From assembly GCA_018698975.1 (NCBI GenBank), contig JABIPQ010000109.1:22964-86963 (forward strand): DNA of 64,000 nucleotides, written 5' to 3'. Origin of the DNA: Gammaproteobacteria bacterium. GTDB lineage: Bacteria; Pseudomonadota; Gammaproteobacteria; Pseudomonadales; Pseudohongiellaceae. The notes beneath the pieces were generated by a model, which was given only the letters and a program-made list of their open reading frames with translations, searched no databases and was not told the DNA's origin. The first letter of the stretch is position 1. Each line of letters starts with the position of its first letter. Positions 1-8,208 of this stretch are shown here, one piece after another. The translations under genes were made by a program, and so were the position numbers.

Positions 1-92
1 TAAATTGGTTCCTGAAAAGCCCTGACAGGAAAATTTCAGGTGTCTAGTTCAGGTATTTGGTATTAAAGAATTATCCGGCTTGCGTCCATTCA

Positions 93-626
93 CTAACCCA
101 GTGTTTCATCTGGTTTGAACAAGCCTACTTTCAAGCCTTTCGCAGTATAAATGACCTTGTCATCAACTGAAACCTTACCATCGGCAATGCCCATGATGAG
201 CTTACGCTCAATCAGGCGTTTGATATCCAGTTCGTAAGTGACTTTCTGGTTTTGCGGGAGAATTTCGCCAGTAAATTTTACTTCTCCACAACCCAGAGCA
301 CGTCCTTTGCCAGGATTACCCCGCCAGCCCAGATAGAAACCTACAAGTTGCCACATGGCATCAAGCCCAAGGCAGCCAGGCATGACAGGATCACCTTTGA
401 AGTGGCAATCAAAAAACCACAGCTCAGGATTAATATCCAATTCTGCAATGATATGCCCCTTACCTTCACTGCCGCCGTCGGAATTGATTTCCAAAATCCG
501 GTCAAACATAAGCATATTGTCGGTCGGCAGTTTGGCATTTCCCGGGCCAAACATGTCGCCATGACCACAGGCGATTAATTCATCTTTGTTGTATTGGTTT
601 TGTGCTGTAAAAAATTCTGAAGACAT
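93..626 (-). CDS. fabA: 3-hydroxydecanoyl-ACP dehydratase/isomerase
   Basis: FabA dehydrates 3-hydroxydecanoyl-ACP and isomerises trans-2- to cis-3-decenoyl-ACP, the branch point for unsaturated fatty acids in the type II cytosolic pathway. The 177-residue product has the usual length for FabA (about 170). The hot-dog-fold active site is visible: the catalytic His is at residue 75 in [11 protein letters not shown] and the partner Asp at 89 in CLGLDAMWQ. The start is the ATG at 626, which gives an N-terminus typical of the family. A TATAAT-like hexamer for this strand lies at 669-674, about 45 bases upstream. In many gammaproteobacteria fabB follows fabA; here it would lie left of the window edge and cannot be seen. 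Confidence 0.97.
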   Translation of the reverse strand: MSSEFFTAQNQYNKDELIACGHGDMFGPGNAKLPTDNMLMFDRILEINSDGGSEGKGHIIAELDINPELWFFDCHFKGDPVMPGCLGLDAMWQLVGFYLGWRGNPGKGRALGCGEVKFTGEILPQNQKVTYELDIKRLIERKLIMGIADGKVSVDDKVIYTAKGLKVGLFKPDETLG

Positions 627-985
627 CTGTGATTACCGGACTGGTCCGGATTCCCTGCGAAAAACACCATTATAGAGATATCTCCGCGGAAACCCTAGAG
701 TCTATTACGGCTAAATTGATTCCGGACAAACCGGGGATTCGAAGGTGGGTGGCGCCTGCGGCGTTTACAGCCACTGATTAATCCGTTCTTTTCAGGGTTT
801 GCAGGACAGGCAGCGCAGTTAAAAAAAGGGGTGCTGACCCTGATTATTTGCCTGGAAAGTCTTTATAATCCTTGTTCCCTGAAACAGGAGTAGGCAAGGA
901 TAGCCGATAACGGCTTGCTTGCTGTAAAAAATACAAAAAGAAAAATCTTTTCGCGAATAGCCATCAGGCAGGGTGAGGAAGACCA
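627..985. other. Divergent intergenic region fabA/manC
   Basis: No gene is seen in these 359 bases. For fabA, a TATAAT hexamer lies on the minus strand at 669-674, without a convincing -35. For manC, a TATAAT hexamer lies on the plus strand at 864-869, with only a weak -35. GAGGAAG just before the ATG at 986 is the manC ribosome binding site. A short imperfect palindrome (GGTGGCGCC/GGCG) sits at about 747-775. No operator was recognised. Confidence 0.4.
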
Positions 986-2413
986 ATGATAAGACCGGTA
1001 ATTATGTGCGGCGGAGTCGGATCCAGATTATGGCCCGTGTCACGCAAGTTATATCCTAAACAGTTTGTGTCTTTTCAGGCGGATTCTCCATCGCTATTCC
1101 AGCAAAGCATTCAGCGCCTGCAAGGACTTGCTGATGTCGGGCCTGCCATTGTGGTGTGTAACCAGGAGCATCGTTTTCTGGTAGCTGAACAACTGCGTAA
1201 TATTGATCTGGACTATGCTCTGGAAGACGTCACCATTATCCTCGAGCCCGAAGGCAAAAATACCGCACCGGCTGTTGCACTGGCTGCATTGGCCGCTGCA
1301 GAAGACGCAGAAAATCCTACCTTGCTGGTACTGGCAGCAGACCATTTGATCGATGATATCCCGGCATTCCATAAAGTAATTGCTGAAGGGGCAATTCAGG
1401 CTGCCGAAAAGGCGCTGGTTACCTTCGGCATCTTGCCTGATCAGCCTGAAACCGGCTATGGTTATATTCGCCGTGGAGAAGCCATAAAGCAGGGCTTTGC
1501 CATAGAAAGTTTTGTGGAGAAACCGGATCTGGAAACCGCTCGGGGCTATCTTGAAAGCGGGGAGTATTACTGGAATAGTGGCATGTTTATGTTTACCAGC
1601 CAGGTTTACCTTGATGCGCTGGCCAGCCATGCACCAGAAATTCTCAAGGTGTGTAGTCAGGCCTGGGAAAAATGCAAAGCGGATCTGGACTTTAAACGCA
1701 TCCCGAAAGATATATTCAGTCGCTGCCCGGCGGATTCCATTGATTATGCGGTGATGGAAAACACCAGCGCTGGCGTAGTGGTTCCTCTGCATGCGGGATG
1801 GAATGATCTGGGTGCCTGGTCTGCCTTATGGGAGCACGGTGAAGCGGATGAAAATGGCAATGTAAATCGTGGTGATGTAATTCTTAAAAATGTCAGTAAT
1901 TCCTATATTCATGCCGAGTCCCGCCTGGTCGCCATGATAGGTATTGAAGATGCTGTGGTGGTTGAAACAGCAGACGTTATCCTGGTGTCAGCCAAAGACA
2001 GAGTTCAGGAAGTGAAGGATATTGTGGATGTCATCAAAAGTGCCGGTCGGCCTGAAAGTGACAGCCATGTGCAAGTTTTCAGGCCCTGGGGCTCTTACGA
2101 GGGGCTTGCTGAAGGCAATGGTTTTCAGGTCAAGCGCATCAAGGTAAATCCTGGTGCTGCACTTTCGCTACAAATGCATCACAAGCGAGCAGAGCACTGG
2201 ATTGTGGTGCAAGGCACTGCTTTAGTAACGGTAGGCGAAAAGGAATTTACCCTGGAACAAAATCAATCCACCTATATCCCGATTGAGACCAAGCATCGTC
2301 TGGAAAACCCCGCCGCCGGTGAGCTGATTCTGATAGAAGTGCAGTGTGGTGATTATCTGGGAGAAGACGATATCGTTCGCTATGATGATATTTATGGGCG
2401 GGTGCAGACTTAG
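986..2413 (+). CDS. manC: Mannose-1-phosphate guanylyltransferase / mannose-6-phosphate isomerase
   Basis: This bifunctional enzyme makes GDP-mannose from mannose-1-phosphate and GTP and interconverts fructose-6-P and mannose-6-P. It feeds exopolysaccharide or LPS synthesis in the cytosol. At 475 residues it has full family length (E. coli CpsB is about 478). The nucleotidyltransferase signature GGVGSRLWPVSR is at 9-20, followed by PKQF at 24-27. The type II isomerase cupin begins near 365 with RPWGSY (366-371) and the metal-binding QMHHKRAEHW (396-405). The ATG at 986 is preceded by GAGGAAG. It is followed by repeats, galU and manB on the same strand, so the locus is a sugar-nucleotide cluster. 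Confidence 0.95.
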   Translation: MIRPVIMCGGVGSRLWPVSRKLYPKQFVSFQADSPSLFQQSIQRLQGLADVGPAIVVCNQEHRFLVAEQLRNIDLDYALEDVTIILEPEGKNTAPAVALAALAAAEDAENPTLLVLAADHLIDDIPAFHKVIAEGAIQAAEKALVTFGILPDQPETGYGYIRRGEAIKQGFAIESFVEKPDLETARGYLESGEYYWNSGMFMFTSQVYLDALASHAPEILKVCSQAWEKCKADLDFKRIPKDIFSRCPADSIDYAVMENTSAGVVVPLHAGWNDLGAWSALWEHGEADENGNVNRGDVILKNVSNSYIHAESRLVAMIGIEDAVVVETADVILVSAKDRVQEVKDIVDVIKSAGRPESDSHVQVFRPWGSYEGLAEGNGFQVKRIKVNPGAALSLQMHHKRAEHWIVVQGTALVTVGEKEFTLEQNQSTYIPIETKHRLENPAAGELILIEVQCGDYLGEDDIVRYDDIYGRVQT

Positions 2414-2423
2414 ATCATTAGTT

Positions 2424-2513
2424 GCAAGGTACAAGGTACAAGGTACAAGGTAGAAGTGGAAAGTAGGCCGGAAGAGCGCAGCGATGTCCGGCATGGCGAA
2501 CGAAGTTTGCCCG
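2424..2513 (+). repeat. Heptad array running into REP-like palindrome (copy A1)
   Basis: Six consecutive 7-bp units begin at 2424: GCAAGGT, three ACAAGGT, AGAAGTG and GAAAGTA. They run without a spacer into a REP-like palindrome (GGCCGGA ... TCCGGC, 2466-2492). A second small hairpin, GGCGAAC-GAA-GTTTGCC, lies at about 2495-2511. Related palindromes occur near 9314, 12763 and 58238. Confidence 0.8.
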
Positions 2514-2540
2514 AGAATTCACGCAAAGCTGAAAGAAGAA

Positions 2541-2626
2541 GAAAAAAGGAAAAAGGAAAAAGGATAAAGGATAAAGGTGAGCAGGCTCAGGTGAGCTTTA
2601 ATGTTTACCCCCTTTATCCTTTATCC
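2541..2626. repeat. Inverted heptad arrays upstream of galU
   Basis: The 7-bp units GAAAAAA, GGAAAAA (two), GGATAAA (two) and GGTGAGC run from 2541 to 2582. Two inverted units (TTTATCC at 2613-2619 and 2620-2626) face them. The 16-base arm GGATAAAGGATAAAGG (2562-2577) pairs perfectly with 2611-2626 across a 33-base loop. It could form a strong hairpin just ahead of galU. Confidence 0.75.
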
Positions 2627-2690
2627 TTCTATATAAGAAACAGAAACTATAATTTTTTGATAATTTAAAAAAGAAAATATGTCTGACTCT

Positions 2691-3492
2691 ATGATTAAAA
2701 AATGTTTATTTCCTGCAGCCGGCTACCAAATCCATGCCCAAGGAAATGATGCCCATCGTTAATAAGCCCTTGATCCAATATGGTGTTGAAGAAGCCATGG
2801 CGGCGGGGATGGATAACATGGCGATTATTACCGGACGCGGCAAGCGCGCTCTGGCTGATCATTTTGATATAAATTACGAACTGGAACATCAGATTGCCGG
2901 TACCGACAAGGAAGGGCTACTGGAGCAGATTCGTTATGTCATCGAAAACTGCACCTTTTCCTATACCCGTCAGATTGAAATGAAAGGCCTGGGCCATGCC
3001 ATCCTTACCGGTGAGACTTTAATCGGTGACCAGCCCTTTGCCGTGGTGCTGGCTGATGACCTTTGTTATTCTCCAGATCAGGGCGTGTTGTCGCAAATGG
3101 TTGAGCTCTACAAAAAACACAAGTGTAGCATTGTTGCCATTGAAGAAGTGCCGAAAAATGAAACCGACAAATATGGTGTTATTGCCGGTGAAGAAATAGA
3201 GCCCGGATTAATTAAAATAACTGACATGGTAGAGAAGCCTGATCCCAGTGAGGCGCCAAGCAACCTGGCCATCATTGGCCGCTATATTTTAACGCCGGAT
3301 ATTTTTGACATCATTCGTGACACAGCACCGGGCAGAAATAATGAAGTTCAGATTACCGATGCGCTATTAACGCAAGCTATCCATGGTAATGGTGTGCTGG
3401 GGTATAAATTTAAAGGGCGCCGTTTTGATTGCGGTTCGGTGCCGGGCTTTATGGAAGCCAGCCAATATTATTTTGAAAATAATTTGTATTAA
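2691..3492 (+). pseudogene. galU: UTP-glucose-1-phosphate uridylyltransferase, frameshifted near the N-terminus
   Basis: GalU makes UDP-glucose from UTP and glucose-1-phosphate. The reading frame from ATG 2691 starts exactly like GalU (MIKKCLFPAAGY) but then leaves frame at 2727. The frame that continues the family opens at ATG 2734 (MPKEMMPIVNKPLIQYGVEEA) and runs 252 residues to a normal C-terminus. Compared with the canonical order, the stretch GTRFLPAT, which is the glycine-rich nucleotide-binding loop, is missing. Methionine 2734 corresponds to residue 23 of GalU, so exactly 23 bases are lost. The breakpoint is consistent with recombination between two copies of a CCGGCTAC-like repeat. 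A downstream-start product would lack the nucleotide loop. An assembly error is the alternative. Confidence 0.85.
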
Positions 3493-3529
3493 TTTATCCA
3501 TAGATTTTCAAAATAGTTTTTCAACATAA

Positions 3530-4891
3530 ATGGAGCAGTATTCCTTGCGTGAAATAACCTGTTTTAAAGCCTACGACGTGCGTGGTCGTATTCCTGATCA
3601 GTTAAATGAAGAGATTGCCTATCGTATTGGTCAGGCTTATGCGGCATTCATCAAACCCAAGGAAGTGGTAGTGGGTTTTGATATTCGCCTGAGTAGCAAA
3701 TCGCTGTGCGAAGCCTTGATACGCGGTCTCACCGACTCAGGTGTGGATGTGTCGAATATCGGCCAGTGTGGTACCGAGGAGATTTACTTTGCCACCAGCT
3801 TTCTTGGCGTGGATGGAGGCATTGTTGTGACTGCCAGCCACAACCCAAAAGATTACAACGGTATCAAGTTTGTGCGGGAAAACTCCAAACCGGTCAGTGC
3901 TGATACCGGGCTTGTAGAAATTCGTCAGCTGGCAGAGAAAAATGAATTTGATATGGCGTCAAAGAAGGGTCGCGTCTCACAAGTTGATGTGAAAGAAGAT
4001 TATATAAAACACCTGCTTTCCTATATTGATATCAATAATTTAGAACCGCTTACAGTGCTATGTAATGCAGGGAATGGCGGCGCGGGCCCTGTTGTCGATT
4101 TACTGGAACCTCATTTGCCGTTTGAGTTTATAAAAATGCATCATGAGCCTGATGGCAACTTCCCCAACGGAATTCCCAATCCTCTGTTACCGGAAAATCG
4201 TCAACCCACTAAAGATGCATTACTAAAAAATAATGCCGATGTGGCTATTGCCTGGGATGGTGATTTTGACCGCTGTTTCTTCTTCGACGAAAAAGGCGGC
4301 TTTATTGAGGGCTATTATATTGTTGGCTTGTTGGCAGAAGCTTTTTTGAAGAAGAGTCCGGGTAGCAAAATCATTCACGATCCACGACTGGTCTGGAATA
4401 CGCAGGAGCTGGTTGCAGCCAATGGTGGCGAAGCGGTGCTGAGTAAATCTGGCCACGCTTTTATCAAGGAAAAAATGCGTGAAGTGGATGCTGTGTATGG
4501 CGGTGAAATGAGCGCCCACCATTATTTCCGCGACTTTTTCTACTGCGACAGCGGTATGGTGCCCTGGTTGCTGGTGCTGGAAATAATGTGTACTTCGGGC
4601 AAACCATTGTCGCAGCTGGTAGAAGAATGCATCGCCCGTTTCCCGGCCAGTGGCGAGATCAATCGCGAAGTGGCTGATGCCAAAGCCGTTATCGAAAAAG
4701 TGTTGGCACACTATAAAGATGATGCTATTGATGTTGATTACACAGATGGGGTTAGCGTGAGTTTTGACCACTGGCGTTTCAATCTGCGCATGTCCAATAC
4801 CGAACCGGTGGTGCGATTGAATGTTGAATCGCGTGGGGATATTGCATTGATGGAGCAAAAGACAGAAGAGATTTTGGCCTTGATGGAATAG
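3530..4891 (+). CDS. manB: Phosphomannomutase (CpsG/ManB type)
   Basis: This cytosolic enzyme interconverts mannose-6-P and mannose-1-P, feeding ManC for GDP-mannose. The 453 residues match CpsG (456). All four alpha-D-phosphohexomutase signatures are present: catalytic TASHNP at 101-106 (phospho-Ser103), metal-binding DGDFDR at 243-248, the sugar loop GGEMSAHH at 324-331 and the phosphate-binding SNTEPVVR at 422-429. The ATG at 3530 has little Shine-Dalgarno. A TTG at 3545 with GGAG nine bases upstream would give [14 protein letters not shown], which matches the usual CpsG N-terminus better, so the true start may be 3545. It lies 37 bases after galU. Confidence 0.94.
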   Translation: MEQYSLREITCFKAYDVRGRIPDQLNEEIAYRIGQAYAAFIKPKEVVVGFDIRLSSKSLCEALIRGLTDSGVDVSNIGQCGTEEIYFATSFLGVDGGIVVTASHNPKDYNGIKFVRENSKPVSADTGLVEIRQLAEKNEFDMASKKGRVSQVDVKEDYIKHLLSYIDINNLEPLTVLCNAGNGGAGPVVDLLEPHLPFEFIKMHHEPDGNFPNGIPNPLLPENRQPTKDALLKNNADVAIAWDGDFDRCFFFDEKGGFIEGYYIVGLLAEAFLKKSPGSKIIHDPRLVWNTQELVAANGGEAVLSKSGHAFIKEKMREVDAVYGGEMSAHHYFRDFFYCDSGMVPWLLVLEIMCTSGKPLSQLVEECIARFPASGEINREVADAKAVIEKVLAHYKDDAIDVDYTDGVSVSFDHWRFNLRMSNTEPVVRLNVESRGDIALMEQKTEEILALME

Positions 4892-4893
4892 TT

Positions 4894-4945
4894 ACAAGGT
4901 ACAAGTTGAAAGTATGTAGGAGGGGTTTCAACCCCGAATGAATTC
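4894..4945. repeat. Heptad array plus GGGGTTTCAACCCC hairpin (copy 1)
   Basis: The 7-bp units ACAAGGT, ACAAGTT and GAAAGTA lead in register into TGTAGGA and the hairpin GGGGTTTCAACCCC (4922-4935), then GAATGAATTC. The whole 52-base unit recurs at 54280-54331 with a single difference (AAAGTA versus GAAGTA), some 49 kb away. It directly follows the manB stop. Confidence 0.85.
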
Positions 4946-5043
4946 AAAGATATAAGTAGAAAGTTCCTTGGTTCCGTAAGTACCTACATGTAAAAATCAT
5001 AAATTAATCAGAAGGCTGTATTTTTTATTCTTTATGGGATAAA

Positions 5044-5075
5044 CAGGTCGGATAAGCGCAGCGTCATCCGACGAA
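5044..5075. repeat. REP-like palindrome (copy C1)
   Basis: AGGTCGGATAAGCGCAGCG followed by a TCATCCGACG arm. The ends (GTCGGAT / ATCCGAC) are complementary around a GCGCAGC centre. It is nearly identical to the copy at 59156 and of the same class as gammaproteobacterial REP elements. It lies between the convergent manB and NHL genes. Confidence 0.8.
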
Positions 5076-5095
5076 GAACGCTCAGCCAAATCAGA

Positions 5096-6001
5096 TCATT
5101 TTTTCCGTGTAAGTTTGTAGGACGTCATCCGTGACGCACCCGAAGTATAAATAGTCCCGTCACTTTCTACTCCCAATCCGTGGGCGCGCAGTGCATAGGC
5201 GGTATCCAGTAATACTCCATCTTTGACGATGCTGACTGTGCCTTCGTTTACATCGCTGATGTACATCGTGTCATCGTCCATTATTTCAATACCGCCGCGT
5301 GATGGGTAAGGCCAGCTTTCAATATACTCACCTTCGGGGCTCCACACTTGCACGCGAAAATTTTCACTGTCATTGATGATAATGCGATTGCGCGAATCCA
5401 GAGCAACACCATGCACTGCCTGGAACTGTCCCGGGCCGGTGCCTTTTTCACCACCAATAATGCGTTTAAAACTACCGTCCCCTGAAAAATGCACAACCCG
5501 GGAGTTCACATAGCCGTCTGACACATAAATATCATCATTATCAGCAATGAATACATGATTGGGCTGGTTGAATTTATCACTTGAAGCGTTATCCCCGGCT
5601 TCATCCAATATGCCCAGCGTCATCAGCAGCTCGCCCTCAGTACTGAATTTGTGAATCACATGCCTGGCAGAATCGCTGATCCAGGAATTTCCTTCATCAT
5701 CAAGAGTAATGCTGTGGGCACTGCCAATTTCGAAATCGCTGCTCCAGGATTTCACAAAGCTGCCATCGCGGTTAAATATTCGTACATAGGGCGGCGTGCG
5801 CACCAATACAACAACCTGACCCTTGCCATTTGTTGTTATCCAGGAGGTAGAGCCATCCCATGCGCCACCTGGCACCTGTGCCCAGTTGCCATCGACCAGG
5901 TAATTTTGCTCGGGATTCTGGTTCGCGGCATCTTCACGCTGGGCCATGGTCAGGGAAGTGCACAGCATTAAAGTCAGGGCGGAAATCAATAGTCGGATCA
6001 T
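5096..6001 (-). CDS. Secreted NHL-repeat beta-propeller protein
   Basis: The 301-residue protein opens with a signal peptide (MIRLLISALTLMLCTSLTMAQ). It then shows repeated NHL-type blades, with phrases such as VRIFNRDGSFVKSW, SAHSITLDDEGN, HVFIADNDDIYVSDGY, GVALDSRNRIIINDS and FRVQVWSPEGEYIESW, indicating a six-bladed propeller. Bacterial relatives include peptidylglycine alpha-hydroxyglycine lyase-like and SMP-30-like proteins, but no catalytic set was verified. The start at 6001 is chosen over an upstream in-frame ATG (6079). It gives a clean signal peptide with AGGA about 8 bases upstream, while the extra 26 residues look non-coding. A second propeller is at 8209-9276. Substrate unknown. 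Confidence 0.85.
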   Translation of the reverse strand: MIRLLISALTLMLCTSLTMAQREDAANQNPEQNYLVDGNWAQVPGGAWDGSTSWITTNGKGQVVVLVRTPPYVRIFNRDGSFVKSWSSDFEIGSAHSITLDDEGNSWISDSARHVIHKFSTEGELLMTLGILDEAGDNASSDKFNQPNHVFIADNDDIYVSDGYVNSRVVHFSGDGSFKRIIGGEKGTGPGQFQAVHGVALDSRNRIIINDSENFRVQVWSPEGEYIESWPYPSRGGIEIMDDDTMYISDVNEGTVSIVKDGVLLDTAYALRAHGLGVESDGTIYTSGASRMTSYKLTRKK

Positions 6002-6185
6002 GGTGCTTGTCCTGTTATTGGCAGCAAGAAAGACATGAGTATATAAGTATGGGGGTGAGGATGTAATACTCAGATGCACATTTCAACTCAGGCTGGATAA
6101 TGTCCCGCAGGGTTCATATACTGCATTGGCTGTTGCTAATAATAACAACGCTGATTACCTTCAGAGAAATGAATGACGAAAACAT

Positions 6186-6230
6186 GTAGGGCGGAAGAAG
6201 GCCGCAGGCCGATATCCGCCGGGCGAAGCT
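6186..6230. repeat. REP-like palindrome (copy B1)
   Basis: GTAGGGCGGAAGAAGGCCGC with the returning arm GGCCGATATCCGCC. The outer stem is GGCGGA/TCCGCC and the inner stem GGCC-GCA-GGCC. It is followed by GGGCGAAGC. Three further copies (6829, 8101, 9376) lie within 3.2 kb. Confidence 0.85.
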
Positions 6231-6286
6231 AGTGGAAGGCTTACTAGACAAGATTAAAACAACAACCCAAACCAGAGATAAACCTA

Positions 6287-6802
6287 ATGACAAAAAAAAT
6301 ACTGTTAACAAGTACCAAATTGGCCGGCTTTGCGCTGGTCCTTGCGCAAGCCTTCTTGCTCTCCAATGTGGCCATGGCAGCACAGAGCAACACCCCATTG
6401 CCCGCCTGTGGTCCACGCGGTCAGCTTCCTGCCGAAGTTGCTTCCAATGTAGATGCCAATGCGCGCTGCTTTGAACTGCGTATGTATACCGCTGATCCGG
6501 AACGGGATGGCGTTGATAATTTCGAAGGAGGCATTGACGCCTTACACCAACGCTTTCGCGAAGAAGAAGTTGCTCTATTCGAGAAGCATGGTGCAGAAAT
6601 TATAGGTGTCTGGCAGGATCTTGAGAGACCCAACACGCTGATCTGGATGTTGGCTTATCGCGATCGTGCCCACCGTGAAGAAGTATGGGCTGGCTTCGGG
6701 GCCGATCCCGCCTGGACAGCGCTGCGCCTGAAATACAACGTGCCATTGTTGCGTCCGCAGGTATTCCTGATGAGCAATACAGACTATTCCAACCTGAAGT
6801 AG
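6287..6802 (+). CDS. Exported NIPSNAP-family protein
   Basis: This 171-residue protein has an N-terminal signal peptide (hydrophobic stretch at about 12-31, cleavage near AMA-AQ) and one NIPSNAP domain from about residue 60. FELRMYTADP opens the domain, and FEKHGAEIIGVWQ and LIWMLAYRDRAHREEVWAGF are the ferredoxin-like dimeric alpha/beta-barrel strands typical of the family. NIPSNAP proteins lack a settled biochemical role, and many bacterial members sit in catabolic clusters. It is bracketed by REP copies B1 and B2 and lies 85 bases before the aminotransferase, so co-transcription is possible. The Shine-Dalgarno is weak (AGAG region). Confidence 0.85.
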   Translation: MTKKILLTSTKLAGFALVLAQAFLLSNVAMAAQSNTPLPACGPRGQLPAEVASNVDANARCFELRMYTADPERDGVDNFEGGIDALHQRFREEEVALFEKHGAEIIGVWQDLERPNTLIWMLAYRDRAHREEVWAGFGADPAWTALRLKYNVPLLRPQVFLMSNTDYSNLK

Positions 6803-6828
6803 AAATTTTTGTAAGACGAAAGAAGGGC

Positions 6829-6873
6829 CTAGGGCGGAAGAAGGGCGCAGCCCGATATCCGCCGGGCGAAGCT
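6829..6873. repeat. REP-like palindrome (copy B2) with compensatory stem change
   Basis: It has the same outer stem as B1 (GGCGGA/TCCGCC). The inner stem, however, reads GGGC-GCA-GCCC instead of GGCC-GCA-GGCC: both arms changed together, so pairing is kept. It is followed by the same GGGCGAAGC tail as B1. Confidence 0.85.
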
Positions 6874-6887
6874 ATACAGAGAGAATT

Positions 6888-8066
6888 ATGAACGACAAAA
6901 AATATAACCCCGGCAGACATTTTCTGCAAATCCCTGGTCCATCCAATGTGCCTGATAGAGTACTGCAGGCGATGGCCTTTCCCACAGTGGATCACCGTGG
7001 CCCGGATTTTCCAGAGCTGACATTTCGGCTCATGGAAAAGCTTGCCGCACTGTTTAAAACCAAAGCGCCGGTGATTATCTTTCCCGCTTCTGGAACTGGC
7101 GGTTGGGAATCGTCTTTATTAAATACATTATCACCAGGTGACAAGGTGCTGGCTTTTGAAACCGGTCACTTTGCCACCCTGTGGAAAAATGTGGCGGAGA
7201 AGCTGGGACTGGAAATTGATTTTGTGCCCGGCGATTGGCGTCATGGTATCGATCCCGGCACTGTGGAAGAAAAGCTGAAAGCAGATACACATCACACCAT
7301 CAAAGCGGTGCTGGCCGTGCATACCGAAACCTCTACCGGTATCAACAGTCGCATCAGTGAGATTCGTAAAGCGATTGATGTTGCGGATCATCCCGCGCTG
7401 TTTATGGTGGATGCTGTGTCTTCTCTGGCTTGTTCGGATTACAGACATGATGAATGGGGCGTTGATGTCACCATTAGCGCCTCGCAAAAGGGGCTGATGT
7501 TACCTCCGGGCCTGTGCTTCAACGCAGTCAGCGAAAAAGCGCTGACCTGCAGCAAGACCTCAACAGCGCATCATTCCTACTGGCGCTGGCAGGAAATGCT
7601 GGACAACAATGCCCGCGGTTACTTTCCCTATACACCAGGCACCAATTTACTTTATGGCCTGGATGAAGCGTTAAACATGCTGAGTGAAGAAGGTCTGGAT
7701 AATGTTCTGGCGCGCCATGCCCGCCTGGCTAAAGCCACGCGTGTGGCGGTGGCTGCCTGGGGCCTGGAAAATCTGTGTCTCAATGATGATGAGTTTTCCA
7801 ATTCAACTACCGCAGTAATGATGCCTGATGGCCTTGATGCCGATGAGCTACGTTTAACTATTCTGGATCGCTTTAATATGTCACTGGGTATGGGCCTGGG
7901 TAAAGTGAAAGGAAAAGTTTTCCGCATCGGACATATTGGCGACTTCAATGACCTGATGATGGCCGGCACCTTGAGTGGAGTGGAAATGGGATTGGGTATT
8001 GCCGGTGTGCCGCACAATAAAGGTGGCGTGCAGGCGGCCTTGGAGTTTTTGGCTCAAGAGCGTTGA
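6888..8066 (+). CDS. Class V aminotransferase (serine/alanine-glyoxylate aminotransferase type)
   Basis: A PLP enzyme of fold type I that moves an amino group to glyoxylate, using alanine or serine as likely donors. The 392 residues have normal family length. PGPSNVPDRVLQAM at 17-30 is the family N-terminal motif. FPASGTGGWE at 65-74 binds the cofactor phosphate, VDAVSSL at 174-180 carries the PLP-nitrogen Asp, and SASQKGLMLPPGL at 197-209 holds the Schiff-base Lys201. The ATG has AGAGAG upstream. Neighbouring propellers and a GntP permease suggest a small-organic-acid catabolic context. The donor substrate cannot be told from sequence alone. Confidence 0.92.
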   Translation: MNDKKYNPGRHFLQIPGPSNVPDRVLQAMAFPTVDHRGPDFPELTFRLMEKLAALFKTKAPVIIFPASGTGGWESSLLNTLSPGDKVLAFETGHFATLWKNVAEKLGLEIDFVPGDWRHGIDPGTVEEKLKADTHHTIKAVLAVHTETSTGINSRISEIRKAIDVADHPALFMVDAVSSLACSDYRHDEWGVDVTISASQKGLMLPPGLCFNAVSEKALTCSKTSTAHHSYWRWQEMLDNNARGYFPYTPGTNLLYGLDEALNMLSEEGLDNVLARHARLAKATRVAVAAWGLENLCLNDDEFSNSTTAVMMPDGLDADELRLTILDRFNMSLGMGLGKVKGKVFRIGHIGDFNDLMMAGTLSGVEMGLGIAGVPHNKGGVQAALEFLAQER

Positions 8067-8154
8067 AAGGTACAAGGTACAAGTTAAAAGTGAAAAGAGT
8101 GTAGGGCGGAAGAAGGCCGCAGGCCGATATCCGCCATGGCGATTGAAAATCGCC
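8065..8154. repeat. Heptad array fused to REP-like palindrome (copy B3)
   Basis: The 7-bp units GAAAGGT, ACAAGGT, ACAAGTT, AAAAGTG and AAAAGAG start inside the stop codon of the aminotransferase. They run in register into TGTAGGG and the B-type palindrome (8101-8135). A second hairpin follows, GGCGATTGAAAATCGCC (8138-8154). Confidence 0.85.
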
Positions 8155-8208
8155 TGAAGGCGACCAAAGACCAAAAGAAAAAAATACCTGTCATACAAAG
8201 AGGCAATC

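Noticed and set aside
1094..1792. Minus-strand open frame of 232 codons inside manC
   Set aside because: It is antisense to an unmistakable ManC coding sequence.
2456..2668. 70-codon plus-strand open frame between manC and galU
   Set aside because: It translates repeats only (REP palindrome and heptads).
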